Below, piece after piece: positions 37,701 to 46,210 of a stretch of 64,000 nucleotides of DNA (position 1 is the stretch's first letter; each line of letters starts with the position of its first letter). The notes under the pieces were generated by a model. It saw only the letters and a list, made by a program, of their open reading frames with translations, made no database searches and was not told where the DNA came from. Origin of the DNA: Winogradskyella helgolandensis. Lineage in GTDB: Bacteria; Bacteroidota; Bacteroidia; Flavobacteriales; Flavobacteriaceae. The translations under genes were made by a program, and so were the position numbers. Location of the stretch: positions 3,235,001 to 3,299,000 of the forward strand of contig NZ_JABFHO010000001.1 of NCBI RefSeq assembly GCF_013404085.1, written 5' to 3'.

Positions 37701-38465
37701 ATGAATTTAGGACTAGTACTTTCTGGTGGAGGCGCTCGTGGCGCTGCTCATATTGGAGTAATAAAAGCATTAGAAGAACACAATGTTTTCCCTACGCATA
37801 TTGCAGGCACCAGTGCTGGTGCTATTGTAGGCGGCTTATATGCAGCAGGTGTGTCATGGTCTGAAATATTAGACTTCTTCAAATCCATAACCATTTTTAG
37901 TACCAATAGATATGCACGAAACAAACCTGGATTTTTAAATTCAGTGAATTTTTATGATGATCTCAAAACCTTTTTTCCGGTTGACAATTTTAATGCTTTA
38001 AAAAAAACGCTATTTGTTACTGCTGCCAACATAATTGACGGCTCATCTAAGATATTTAGCAAAGGCCAAGTTATAAAACCAATTATAGCCTCTGCCTCTT
38101 TTCCTGGCGTTTTTACCCCTACCGAAATCAATGGAAAATATTATGTTGATGGAGGCACACTAAACAATTTCCCTGTTGAACCCTTAAAATCAACCTGTGA
38201 TAAAATTATAGGTGTGTATGTTAATCCCTTAAAAGAAGTCAGCATTAACGATTTAAAGCATTCTTATTCCGTAATTGAGCGCGCCTATAAAATTAAAGTT
38301 GCTGCGGAATCCATGAACAAATTTTTAGATTGTGATTTGATTATAAGCCCTAAAGAATTAGTGGATTACGCGACTTTTGGAATGAATAATATCGATGCTA
38401 TTTTTGACTTAGGTTATAAAACCACTAAAAAGGAACTTGAAAAAAACGTCAATTTATTTATTTAA
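37701..38465 (+). CDS. patatin-like phospholipase (RssA-like)
   Basis: A 254-residue cytosolic lipase. Oxyanion motif LSGGGARGAAHIG, nucleophile elbow GTSAGA with the catalytic Ser, and the DGGTLNNFP motif with the catalytic Asp form the Ser-Asp dyad of patatins. Length fits RssA-like proteins (about 250-300 residues). It probably deacylates phospholipids. It has its own promoter and sits between cardiolipin synthase and an MscS channel, a membrane-lipid theme. Confidence 0.93.
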   Translation: MNLGLVLSGGGARGAAHIGVIKALEEHNVFPTHIAGTSAGAIVGGLYAAGVSWSEILDFFKSITIFSTNRYARNKPGFLNSVNFYDDLKTFFPVDNFNALKKTLFVTAANIIDGSSKIFSKGQVIKPIIASASFPGVFTPTEINGKYYVDGGTLNNFPVEPLKSTCDKIIGVYVNPLKEVSINDLKHSYSVIERAYKIKVAAESMNKFLDCDLIISPKELVDYATFGMNNIDAIFDLGYKTTKKELEKNVNLFI

Positions 38466-38497
38466 TAGAATCTAAAAATTAGATAAAATATTAATTA

Positions 38498-38540
38498 TGA
38501 CTTTTGTTATTTTCAATAGAAAACGGTTTATATATTTTAT
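38498..38540 (+). promoter_or_regulatory. weak stress-regulon site before mechanosensitive channel
   Basis: TGACTTTTGTTA (38498-38509) has a perfect left arm and an imperfect right arm. Exactly 23 bases later lies TATTTTAT (38533-38540). Spacing matches the other sites, but both elements are degenerate. Confidence 0.5.
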
Positions 38541-38545
38541 AAAAA

Positions 38546-39607
38546 ATGAATATTAACTTGTTAAATACGTCAGTTACTTTAGAATCTTGGATTACTTACA
38601 GTTTAGTAATTATAGGTTGCATTTTACTTGGTCTTTTTTTGCAATGGATTATATTTTCACTCATAAAACTTTCTAATAAGAGAAAACCAACAGTTTTAAA
38701 AGTACAACTACTCCAACATATAAAAACACCTACTATATTTCTAATTCCTATCCTCTTTATTTTCAGCTCGCTTAGTTTTCTCAAAATAAACGCTATTTGG
38801 GGCAAGGTGATTGAAAGTCTTATTATAATTAATTTCTCATGGCTATTAATTGCATCCATAAATGCAGTAGAAGAAATTATTAAACAAAAGTTCACAGTTA
38901 ATAACAACACTATAGTAAAAGAAAGAAAAGTATTAACGCAATTGCGATTTATGAAGAGCCTTACTATTGTAATTATTATCACACTTGCCATAGCTACTAT
39001 TTTGTGGAATATTCCTTCTGTTAGAAAATTGGGCACAACCATACTTACATCGGCAGGTGTCATAGGAATTATAGCCGGTGTCGCTGCTCAAAAATCAATT
39101 GCCAACCTAATTACAGGATTTCAAATTGCGTTTACACAACCCATAAAAATTGATGATGAAGTTGTTATCGAAGGTGAGTTTGGTACTGTTGAAGATATCA
39201 CCCTTACTTACGTAGTTATTAAAACTTGGGATTGGAGACGTTTAGTATTACCACTCAACTATTTTAACGATCATGCTTTCGTTAATTGGACCTTTAACTC
39301 GCAAGAACTTATTGGAACCGTGTTTTTTCAAGTCGATTATATGTTCCCAATTGAAGAGATGAGAATAAAACTATTAGAAATTTTAAAAAGCGATATCTTA
39401 TGGGATAAAAATATAGCAGAGTTATTAGTAACTAACACTGATGCAAACACTATGGAATTAAGAGCAACTTTTAGTGCCGAAAATGCTTCAAATATATGGA
39501 GCTTGAGATGTAATGTAAGAGAAAAATTAATTGATTTTATTCAAAAAAATCATCCAAATACTTTTCCTAAAACGAGATTTGCAGATTTGAGTAAAACCTT
39601 AAAATAG
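38546..39607 (+). CDS. MscS-family mechanosensitive channel
   Basis: A 353-residue membrane protein. About four N-terminal helices lead to the pore-lining helix (TSAGVIGIIAGVAAQKSIANLITG, about 170-193), then the MscS beta domain (PIKIDDEVVIEGEFGTVEDITL, WDWRRLVLPLNYF) and a C-terminal alpha/beta domain. It would release solutes on hypo-osmotic shock. A 40-base gap without a promoter joins it to the histidine kinase gene, suggesting co-transcription. Confidence 0.92.
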   Translation: MNINLLNTSVTLESWITYSLVIIGCILLGLFLQWIIFSLIKLSNKRKPTVLKVQLLQHIKTPTIFLIPILFIFSSLSFLKINAIWGKVIESLIIINFSWLLIASINAVEEIIKQKFTVNNNTIVKERKVLTQLRFMKSLTIVIIITLAIATILWNIPSVRKLGTTILTSAGVIGIIAGVAAQKSIANLITGFQIAFTQPIKIDDEVVIEGEFGTVEDITLTYVVIKTWDWRRLVLPLNYFNDHAFVNWTFNSQELIGTVFFQVDYMFPIEEMRIKLLEILKSDILWDKNIAELLVTNTDANTMELRATFSAENASNIWSLRCNVREKLIDFIQKNHPNTFPKTRFADLSKTLK

Positions 39608-39647
39608 TTCACCCTGAAGACGAAAAACAACTGATACTACATACCAT

Positions 39648-42380
39648 ATGAAACACATAAAACTTGATACGCTCATCAATAATTTACCAGGTGTTGTTTA
39701 TCGTATAAAAAACGATAAAAATGGGACTGTAGAATTCATAAGTAAAGGTTGCTTTGCTATAACAGGATATACAAAGGAAGAGTTTGTAGAGGGAAAGGTT
39801 TCACTTCCTAAATTAATTTTAGAAGACCATAAAAAAGCTATAATAGACGCTGTACAAAAAGCAATTACCAACAAAACATCATTTCTTTTAGAATATCGAA
39901 TAACTCATAAAAATGGAACAATTAGATATTGTTTGGAACAAGGTAATGGAATATATGATACAAATGGTATTCTAATTGCTTTTGAAGGGTTTGTCCAAGA
40001 CATTACTAAAAAGAAAAAAACCGAACTACAATTACGAGAAGAAAAAGCAAAAAACAGAGCATTATTAGAAGCTATGCCAGATATAATGTTTATTCAAGAT
40101 TTTGAAGGAAATTATACAGATTGTTTTGTGCCAGAGCATGATAAGCTTTTTATGCCTATAGAATCTGTTATTGGTAAGAATATGACTAATGTATTGCCAC
40201 CACACGTTTTTAAAGTTATTAATAAAGCCCATAAACGTGCCATTAAAAGCAGGCAACTTCAGGTGGTTGAATATAGTTTAAAGAATAAAGATGATTTTTT
40301 TGAAGCACGTGTCATTTGTTTAAATCAACACGGTATATTAACCATTGTCAGGGATATTACAGAAAAAAAGGCCGCCGAATTAAAAATTATAAAAAACGAA
40401 GCCCGAACTACTGCTTTGTTACAAACCTTACCAGACGTAATTATAGTTTATGATAAATATGGTAATCATCTTGAAGTTCATGTACCCGATAATCACCCTC
40501 TTGCTGCATCTTATGATGACCATATTGGTAAAAATATAGATGCCATCCTTCCAAAGGATGTTTGTAAAATTATTAGACATGGTTTCGTAAATTGTAAAAA
40601 CACAAAGAAGCCGATAACCGTTGAATATTCACTTACTATTAACGATAGATTAAGACATATTGAATCACGAATTATTCAAACAGTAGAGGGAAATTTTTTA
40701 ACAGTTATACGTAATGTAACCCAAAGTAAAATTACAGAAAGAGAACTTAAAGAAAACGAAGAAAGACTTAGGCTTGCGCTAGAAGCTGGAGAATTTGGTT
40801 CTTGGGACTGGAATTTGCTAACCAATAGAATAATACGAGATGAAAACGAACACTTACTATTTGGGCCAAAATTCAAAAATCAAGCAGCTACATTCCATTC
40901 GTTTTTAGATATGGTACATCCAGACGATAAAGCAAGGGTAAAATTGTCAATCTCTAAAGTATTAAAGAATGAAAAAACGTATACAAGTGAATACAGAATA
41001 GTTTTACCAGATAAATCAATGCGTTGGTTGGAAGCTAAAGGTAAGGTTTATAGAGACAAAAATGGAAAACCTATTCGGATGATTGGTATTACCCACAATA
41101 TTACAAAACAAAAAAAAGCAGAAGAAAAATTTAAACAAAGTGAAGAAAAATTACGCGATTATACTTTAGATTTAGAAAGAGTCATAGCAGAACGCACCAA
41201 AGAACTCACCTCTACAGTTCAAAAATTAATAGAATCTAATCTAAGTCTAGAAGACCAAATTCTATTTACAAAAGCAGCCGAAGATGAAATACTACAAAGT
41301 AAATTTTTACTAGAAAATATTTCACAAAATTTCCCTAAAGGATTCGTAGTTGTTTGTGATTCAAATTTTAATCTCCTTTTGGTGGAAGGCGAAGAAGTAG
41401 AAGAATTAGGTTTTAAAGGTTTAGCAAAAGAAAAAACTTTAATTGATAATGTTGTAGGTGTGCCACAAAACGTAAAGGATAAAGTAAAGCGAAATGTTTT
41501 AAAAACATTTAAAGGCAAGCATTGCTCTTTTGAAGTGGGATATCAAGACCGCATTTTTTTAATTAATTCCACACCATTAAGAGATCTAAATAACAACATT
41601 ACACAGGTTTTGTTAGTCCATCATAATATTACTAAACAAAAACAGATAGAATTAAATATTCAAAAGAGTTTAAAACAAGAAAAACAATTAAGTGAATTAA
41701 AATCACGATTCATCTCAATGGCATCACACGAGTTTAGAACACCTCTAAGTGCTATTTTATCATCAGCTATCTTAATAGAGAAATTAAATGCTCCAGGAAA
41801 AGAAGATAAACGATTAAATCATGTTTCAAAAATCAGATCTAACATAAAAAACTTAGTGATTATACTTAATGATTTTCTATCATTGAGCAAACTTCACGAA
41901 GGTAAAGTTATAGCGCAGCCCTCATTATTTAATATTATTGATTTTTCCAAATCGGTCATTGACGAAATAGAAGGCGTCAAAAAAAATGGTCAAATCATTT
42001 CATTTAAGCACCAACAAGAACATCTAGAAGTGTTTTTAGATTTCAAACTAATGCGTCATATTATTTTCAATTTAATATCAAATGCCATTAAATACTCCGA
42101 CGAGAATAAAGAGATTACTTTGAAAATAGAAGCGAATACTAAGCAATTATTTATAGAAGTTACTGATGAAGGTATTGGTATTCCAAAAGAAGATTTAGAC
42201 AATATGTTTAAACGATTTTATCGCGCCAACAACACAACCAATATACAAGGTACTGGTTTAGGATTAAATATAACCAAACAATATACAGAACTTATGGGTG
42301 GAAAAATCACCTTTAAAAGTAAATTAAATGTAGGAACAACTTTTTATCTAGAGTTTCCTTTAAATAATGGAATGATATGA
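39648..42380 (+). CDS. multi-PAS sensor histidine kinase
   Basis: A 910-residue soluble histidine kinase with no membrane helices. Its array includes PAS at about 5-120 (VEFISKGCFAITGYTKEEF), two related domains at about 135-240 and 255-360 (each opening AL-x-LPD-x), a PAS fold-3 type at about 375-490 (GEFGSWDWNLLTNRI) and another sensor region at about 560-670. A DHp helix carries His694 in MASHEFRTPLS, and an HATPase follows with NLISNAIKYSDEN, DEGIGIPKE and GTGLGLNI. It lacks a receiver of its own. The next gene encodes a receiver-CRP protein and is the obvious partner. Cytosolic PAS domains suggest sensing of redox, oxygen or a small ligand; no cofactor residue can be assigned. Confidence 0.9.
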   Translation: MKHIKLDTLINNLPGVVYRIKNDKNGTVEFISKGCFAITGYTKEEFVEGKVSLPKLILEDHKKAIIDAVQKAITNKTSFLLEYRITHKNGTIRYCLEQGNGIYDTNGILIAFEGFVQDITKKKKTELQLREEKAKNRALLEAMPDIMFIQDFEGNYTDCFVPEHDKLFMPIESVIGKNMTNVLPPHVFKVINKAHKRAIKSRQLQVVEYSLKNKDDFFEARVICLNQHGILTIVRDITEKKAAELKIIKNEARTTALLQTLPDVIIVYDKYGNHLEVHVPDNHPLAASYDDHIGKNIDAILPKDVCKIIRHGFVNCKNTKKPITVEYSLTINDRLRHIESRIIQTVEGNFLTVIRNVTQSKITERELKENEERLRLALEAGEFGSWDWNLLTNRIIRDENEHLLFGPKFKNQAATFHSFLDMVHPDDKARVKLSISKVLKNEKTYTSEYRIVLPDKSMRWLEAKGKVYRDKNGKPIRMIGITHNITKQKKAEEKFKQSEEKLRDYTLDLERVIAERTKELTSTVQKLIESNLSLEDQILFTKAAEDEILQSKFLLENISQNFPKGFVVVCDSNFNLLLVEGEEVEELGFKGLAKEKTLIDNVVGVPQNVKDKVKRNVLKTFKGKHCSFEVGYQDRIFLINSTPLRDLNNNITQVLLVHHNITKQKQIELNIQKSLKQEKQLSELKSRFISMASHEFRTPLSAILSSAILIEKLNAPGKEDKRLNHVSKIRSNIKNLVIILNDFLSLSKLHEGKVIAQPSLFNIIDFSKSVIDEIEGVKKNGQIISFKHQQEHLEVFLDFKLMRHIIFNLISNAIKYSDENKEITLKIEANTKQLFIEVTDEGIGIPKEDLDNMFKRFYRANNTTNIQGTGLGLNITKQYTELMGGKITFKSKLNVGTTFYLEFPLNNGMI

Positions 42381-42479
42381 AACAAGCAAGCTTATATTTT
42401 TAACACTCAGGCAAATGTTTGATTGCAAATATTGCCGATAATTATTGAGATGATCATTGAAAACAATAAATCTAGACAC

Positions 42480-43550
42480 ATGAAAAAAATACTATTAATT
42501 GAAGACAACAAAGATGTTAGAGAAAATACGGCCGAAATTCTTGAATTAGAAAACTACGATGTATCAACTGCAGAAAATGGTAAAATTGGTGTTGAAAAAG
42601 CACTTGAAATTATGCCTGATTTAATTATTTGCGACATTATGATGCCTGTATTAGATGGCTACGGTGTGTTTGAACGCCTAAGTAATAATCTAAAAACGGC
42701 CAGTATTCCATTTGTTTTTTTAACCGCTAAATCTGAAAAAGCAGATTTAAGAAAAGGTATGAATCTTGGTGCTGATGATTACTTAACCAAACCATTTGAA
42801 GAAACGGAATTACTCGATGCCATAGAATGTAGAATAAGAAAAAATACATTTTTAAAGAAAGAGTATGCTAAAAACATTGACGGTATTAATCAATTTTTAA
42901 ATGAAGCATCAGACTATTTAAACCTGGAAGCTTTGTCTAAAGACCGCAGCATTCAATCTTATAAAACTAAAGAAAGAATTTATGATGAAGGCAATGCAGC
43001 ACATCAATTGTTTTATATACAAAGTGGTAATGTAAAAACCTACCGAACAACAGAATCTGGTAAGGAATTTGTAACAGGTTTATATGGTGCAGGCGATTTC
43101 ATTGGGCAATTATCATTATTAGGAGATACCGGAACTTATATAGAAACAGCGAGTGTTTTAGAAGATGCTGAAATTTGTGGTATCCCAAAAGCAGATTTTA
43201 CAAAACTCATACATGTTAATAAAGATGTTTCTAATAAATTTATTGAAATGATTTCTCATAGTCTAATCCATTTACAAGAACAACTCGTGGATATGGCATT
43301 TGCTACAGTGCGTCAAAAAACCGCCAAAGCATTATTAGAATTAGATGCCAAAGGTTTAATAAAAGATAAGCAGCATAAAGGCATAAGCATGCCAAGAGAA
43401 GATTTTGCTGGTCTTATTGGAACCGCAACTGAAACTGCAATTAGAATGTTAACCGAATTTAAAAATGAAGGTTTAATTGGAGTAGAACCTAATAGAAAAC
43501 TTGTTTTGTTAGATAAAGAAGGCTTGAGAGATGTTGCTGAGTTTGGATAA
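42480..43550 (+). CDS. hybrid response regulator with CRP/FNR effector
   Basis: A 356-residue regulator. The receiver (1-120) has acidic E8/D9, phospho-acceptor Asp52 in DLIICDIMMPVLDG, FLTAKSE and LTKPFEE. The cyclic-nucleotide-type beta barrel (about 150-250) has RIYDEGNAAHQLFYIQSGNV. The CRP-type winged helix (about 280-350) has the recognition helix TATETAIRMLTEFK. The Glu and Arg of E-T-x-x-R are those CRP uses to read TGA in half-sites. The start at 42480 (MKKILLIEDN) is preferred; the frame extends upstream to 42423 through a non-receiver segment. It follows the PAS kinase by 99 bases and lies inside a block with 13 TGA-N6-TCA promoters. Confidence 0.92.
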   Translation: MKKILLIEDNKDVRENTAEILELENYDVSTAENGKIGVEKALEIMPDLIICDIMMPVLDGYGVFERLSNNLKTASIPFVFLTAKSEKADLRKGMNLGADDYLTKPFEETELLDAIECRIRKNTFLKKEYAKNIDGINQFLNEASDYLNLEALSKDRSIQSYKTKERIYDEGNAAHQLFYIQSGNVKTYRTTESGKEFVTGLYGAGDFIGQLSLLGDTGTYIETASVLEDAEICGIPKADFTKLIHVNKDVSNKFIEMISHSLIHLQEQLVDMAFATVRQKTAKALLELDAKGLIKDKQHKGISMPREDFAGLIGTATETAIRMLTEFKNEGLIGVEPNRKLVLLDKEGLRDVAEFG

Positions 43551-43563
43551 TAACCTTTTTATT

Positions 43564-43803
43564 TTATTCCGGTTCTTCCACTCTATTCCCTTTCAATTTT
43601 TTAAGTAAATAAGTTCTTAAAATCATTACGAGTCGCTCTTGTAGTAAACCTTTAAACTCATGTTTAATGTTATTAGGTCTTAAACTATTTTTAGAACTTT
43701 TAAAACTCTGTTTTATCTGTTCTTTATAGATCTGTTTTTGCAAGCTCAAAATCTTTAACTGATTATCGATGTCGGCAAACGAATTATATTTATTTGGTAT
43801 CAT
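43564..43803 (-). CDS. DUF6327-like small protein
   Basis: A 79-residue protein, basic, with no membrane helix (YNSFADIDNQLKILSLQKQI, FKGLLQERLVMILRTYLLKKL). From memory it matches a small flavobacterial family, DUF6327, that accompanies YtxH and holin-like genes. Its start overlaps the end of the holin-like gene by 14 bases. It is the last gene of the YtxH operon and converges on the regulator gene with a 13-base gap. Confidence 0.65.
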   Translation of the reverse strand: MIPNKYNSFADIDNQLKILSLQKQIYKEQIKQSFKSSKNSLRPNNIKHEFKGLLQERLVMILRTYLLKKLKGNRVEEPE

Positions 43804-44149
43804 CTTTCGAAAAGTAATAGTTAGAAAATTTACGGATCAAAGGCGCATTAAGTTTAGCTCTAAAAACATAAGTAAGTACAACTACCAAAACATAAAATAA
43901 GCCCACAATTAAAAAACCATAAAATGTATTCTCTAACATTTGAGCTATTTTAAAAGCTACTGCAAATGAAACAATGAGTAAGGCAATAGAACTTAAAGCA
44001 CCTATAATTAGTGCTTTTGTTATAAAAACAATACTAACCATAAGTGCTTTAAAACTTTTTAGCTTAATGTATTCTTCACTACTTTTTACATAGCCATGAA
44101 TATTAACATCAGTTTCTAAAAGGCTTTCTTTTAATGCTTCAAATGACAT
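43790..44149 (-). CDS. holin-like/DUF1469 membrane protein
   Basis: A 119-residue protein with a short N-terminal amphipathic part (SFEALKESLLETDVNIHGYV) and two strong membrane helices (about 33-66 and 74-100). This is the layout of the 'phage holin family' or Actinobacterial holin-X/DUF1469 proteins that often accompany YtxH and are not phage genes. It is two bases downstream of the YtxH gene and overlaps the DUF6327-like gene. Confidence 0.75.
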   Translation of the reverse strand: MSFEALKESLLETDVNIHGYVKSSEEYIKLKSFKALMVSIVFITKALIIGALSSIALLIVSFAVAFKIAQMLENTFYGFLIVGLFYVLVVVLTYVFRAKLNAPLIRKFSNYYFSKDDTK

Positions 44150-44151
44150 AA

Positions 44152-44484
44152 TTAGTTTTTTTGAAGGTGTGCATTTCTTCTTTTAAGTTCTTCCAACTTA
44201 TTTTCTAAAGCAGAAATGATATCATCAGCTTTCCCGCTCATATTAGAAATAGTATCATCTAATTTTTGTTCAAACTCTTCCTTTTTATGATTTACGGTTT
44301 TCGTCAATTCTTCTTTTGCATGAGATACACGTTCAGCAATGTCGTGTTCCATATCTTCAGCTTTTTGCTTAATTCTTCTTCTTGTTTCTGTACCCTTATC
44401 TGGTGCGTATAAAATTCCAATACCTGCACCTATTGCTGCTCCTGTTAATAAAGCTAATAAGGTGTTTTCGCTATTTCTTGTCAT
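44152..44484 (-). CDS. YtxH domain-containing protein
   Basis: A 110-residue protein with an N-terminal glycine-rich membrane helix (LLALLTGAAIGAGIGILYAPDKG), the hallmark of YtxH, followed by TRRRIKQKAEDM and a long amphipathic coil. Related B. subtilis genes are general-stress genes. It is first in a three-gene operon whose promoter at 44546-44588 belongs to the stress regulon. Confidence 0.9.
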   Translation of the reverse strand: MTRNSENTLLALLTGAAIGAGIGILYAPDKGTETRRRIKQKAEDMEHDIAERVSHAKEELTKTVNHKKEEFEQKLDDTISNMSGKADDIISALENKLEELKRRNAHLQKN

Positions 44485-44545
44485 GATTCTATGTTTTTTT
44501 AGACCTGCACATTGGCAGACTGGTTAATAATTAAATTTTACACTT

Positions 44546-44588
44546 CAAAATTAGGACTATTAACCCAAGATTAGAATGACCTACGTCA
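44546..44588 (-). promoter_or_regulatory. stress-regulon palindrome and promoter of YtxH operon
   Basis: Read on the minus strand: TGACGTAGGTCA (44588-44577), 23 bases, then a perfect TAATTTTG (44553-44546). The YtxH ATG is at 44484. Confidence 0.85.
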
Positions 44589-44627
44589 GCCTAGAAAAAA
44601 ATTAAATAATATCATAAATAACTAGAT

Positions 44628-44670
44628 TGATGGAGGTCATTTCTTATAGGCGTTCATTCTTTTATTTTAG
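44628..44670 (+). promoter_or_regulatory. stress-regulon palindrome and promoter of gene at 44711
   Basis: TGATGGAGGTCA (44628-44639), 23 bases, then TATTTTAG (44663-44670). The site shows that the coding start is downstream at 44711 rather than at the ATG at 44630, which lies inside the palindrome. Confidence 0.75.
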
Positions 44671-44710
44671 CATTATAATCGGTAATAATATTGCCAGCAT
44701 AACAAAGAAG

Positions 44711-45199
44711 ATGAATTCTAAAATTGAAGAATTAAAAGAAAAGCACGTATTATTAAAAGCTTTCCCTTCAATTAAGCAAATGAATAATGCTATAAAGCAC
44801 ATTTGCCGATTGAAAATTGATGGTATTCAAATTTCTGTTTTAGGCAAACTAGAAGATGTTGATTTATATACCAATTTCACAAATTATTGGACGGAATTAA
44901 AAGCCGATTATAAGGATGAATTGAAACTTTCTTCAAATTTTGGAATAGTGTCAAACCCTAATATAGGTACTATTTTTATTACAGGATTTTTGACACCTAT
45001 ATTTTTACAAAAAATTAATGGTAAATCAATTGGATCAATGACAACAGGTCTATATGGGATTTTAAGAGGCTTGGGAATTGAGAAAAAAAGCGTCCTCGCT
45101 TATTCAAAAGCGTTAAATAAAGGCAATTATCTACTTGTAATAAGAGGCAATAAAAGTGAATTACAGGAAATAGGCGTTAATTTTAAAGAATCGGCTTAG
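44711..45199 (+). CDS. general-stress-protein-like (DUF1269/YflT-type) protein
   Basis: A 162-residue protein. The N-terminal part (KIEELKEKHVLLKAFPSIKQ) resembles a small alpha/beta domain. The middle has a hydrophobic Gly-rich stretch (NPNIGTIFITGFLTPIFL), and the C-terminal segment (GLYGILRGLGIEKKSVLAYSKALNKGNYLLVIRG) follows the GL-x-GI-x-A-x-Y-x-x-G-x-x-L-V-x-V pattern of YflT/DUF1269 heat-induced proteins. Exact family is uncertain. The frame is open back to 44627, but that part covers the promoter. Confidence 0.65.
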   Translation: MNSKIEELKEKHVLLKAFPSIKQMNNAIKHICRLKIDGIQISVLGKLEDVDLYTNFTNYWTELKADYKDELKLSSNFGIVSNPNIGTIFITGFLTPIFLQKINGKSIGSMTTGLYGILRGLGIEKKSVLAYSKALNKGNYLLVIRGNKSELQEIGVNFKESA

Positions 45200-45333
45200 A
45201 AAATAGCTTTAATGATTTAGGGATGAAAAGCCCAATAACATACGTTTTTTTTTAGAACTCTATCTCTATGCTATAGTTACTATGTCAATTCTACTTAAAA
45301 ATCTTTGGTCAAAAACACCGTTAAATTTTAAAA

Positions 45334-46002
45334 ATGAAAACAGATATTAATATATCAGAATTCCTTAGTTCTCGCACAGAATTTAAAAATAAGTTCAGTT
45401 TGCGGGAAATGTATCGAGCCACGGTTTATATGCCTAGGGCTATTATTAAAATGATTGAAAATAGTAAAAGTCAATTCATCGATATTAATTTTGCAAAACG
45501 TTTACAATTAGCAGTAACTGAAGTAAATGGATGCGCTGTCTGCTCCTATGGACATGCCAAATTGGCTTTGCGTCAAGGTATAAGTGGTAAAGAAATAAGT
45601 AGTTTTCTAAGTGGCAAAGATCATTTTATGAAACCGGTAGAAGCAAAAGCAATTATGTTTGCTCAACATTATGCAGACTCAAGAGGATATCCTAAAAAAT
45701 TCACTTATGATGCAATTGTATCCGAATATGGAAAGAAGCAAGCCCTTATTATTCTTTCTATAATTCAGATCATGACTATTGGTAACATGTTTGGTATTCC
45801 GTTTAGTGCATTTCAATCTCGTCTAAAAGGAAAACCTTATAAAGATAGTTCGTTAGTAGCTGAATTAGGACTACTAATAGCTGGGATATGTTTAATCCCA
45901 ATTGCTATTATTCATGGGGTATTAAGAGGATTAATTGGTCTACCCAATGTAAAACTTGATAAAAGCCTTGCTAAAGAACAAGACGGGTTTCAAGAATCAT
46001 AA
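45334..46002 (+). CDS. AhpD-like carboxymuconolactone decarboxylase family protein
   Basis: A 222-residue protein with the AhpD active-site pattern EVNGCAVCSYGHAKLALRQG (two Cys spaced by two, then His). It is preceded by LQLAVT and followed by a C-terminal extension with a hydrophobic segment (LGLLIAGICLIPIAIIHGVL) that is unusual for the family and could anchor it to the membrane. Members reduce peroxides or transfer thiol equivalents. No clear regulon site precedes it; a degenerate right half (45276-45287) lacks a matching -7 element. It lies 134 bases after the previous gene. Confidence 0.85.
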   Translation: MKTDINISEFLSSRTEFKNKFSLREMYRATVYMPRAIIKMIENSKSQFIDINFAKRLQLAVTEVNGCAVCSYGHAKLALRQGISGKEISSFLSGKDHFMKPVEAKAIMFAQHYADSRGYPKKFTYDAIVSEYGKKQALIILSIIQIMTIGNMFGIPFSAFQSRLKGKPYKDSSLVAELGLLIAGICLIPIAIIHGVLRGLIGLPNVKLDKSLAKEQDGFQES

Positions 46003-46131
46003 AACGGCAGCACTTTTAGACCGTATTACAACAATTTCAAACTCTAGCCACTTCATGAAAAATATATCCAGAAACCAAATGGCTGTGTTGATCCAAACCA
46101 ACGTATAATCATCGACAAATAGTATGGCCAC
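46003..46131. other. intergenic region upstream of the SDR gene
   Basis: About 130 bases between the AhpD-like stop and the SDR promoter palindrome. No open reading frame, hairpin or repeat stood out. Confidence 0.4.
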
Positions 46132-46174
46132 TGACCTACATCATTGTTAACTCCTAAACGTTTTTCTAAATTCA
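46132..46174 (+). promoter_or_regulatory. stress-regulon palindrome and promoter of SDR gene
   Basis: TGACCTACATCA (46132-46143), 23 bases, then TAAATTCA (46167-46174). The SDR ATG is at 46211. Confidence 0.75.
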
Positions 46175-46210
46175 TAGTAGAAATAATTAGTAATATAAAA
46201 TTTAGAAATT

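Noticed and set aside
38596-39063. 155-codon minus-strand frame opposite the MscS gene
   Set aside because: Antisense to a recognisable MscS protein; no promoter or family resemblance.
42423-42479. N-terminal extension of the receiver-CRP protein
   Set aside because: The receiver domain starts with MKKILLIEDN at 42480; the upstream part does not belong to the fold and starts with TTG.
43790-44149. Holin-like protein as a sign of a prophage
   Set aside because: The protein is embedded in a YtxH/DUF6327-like operon typical of chromosomal stress genes, and no other phage gene is in the window.
44627-44710. Longer start for the DUF1269-like gene
   Set aside because: The extension covers the promoter palindrome and -7 element (44628-44670), so translation from it would need a transcript starting further upstream.
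45276-45287. Regulon site upstream of the AhpD-like gene
   Set aside because: GTTACTATGTCA has only the right half, and no -7 element lies at the required spacing.
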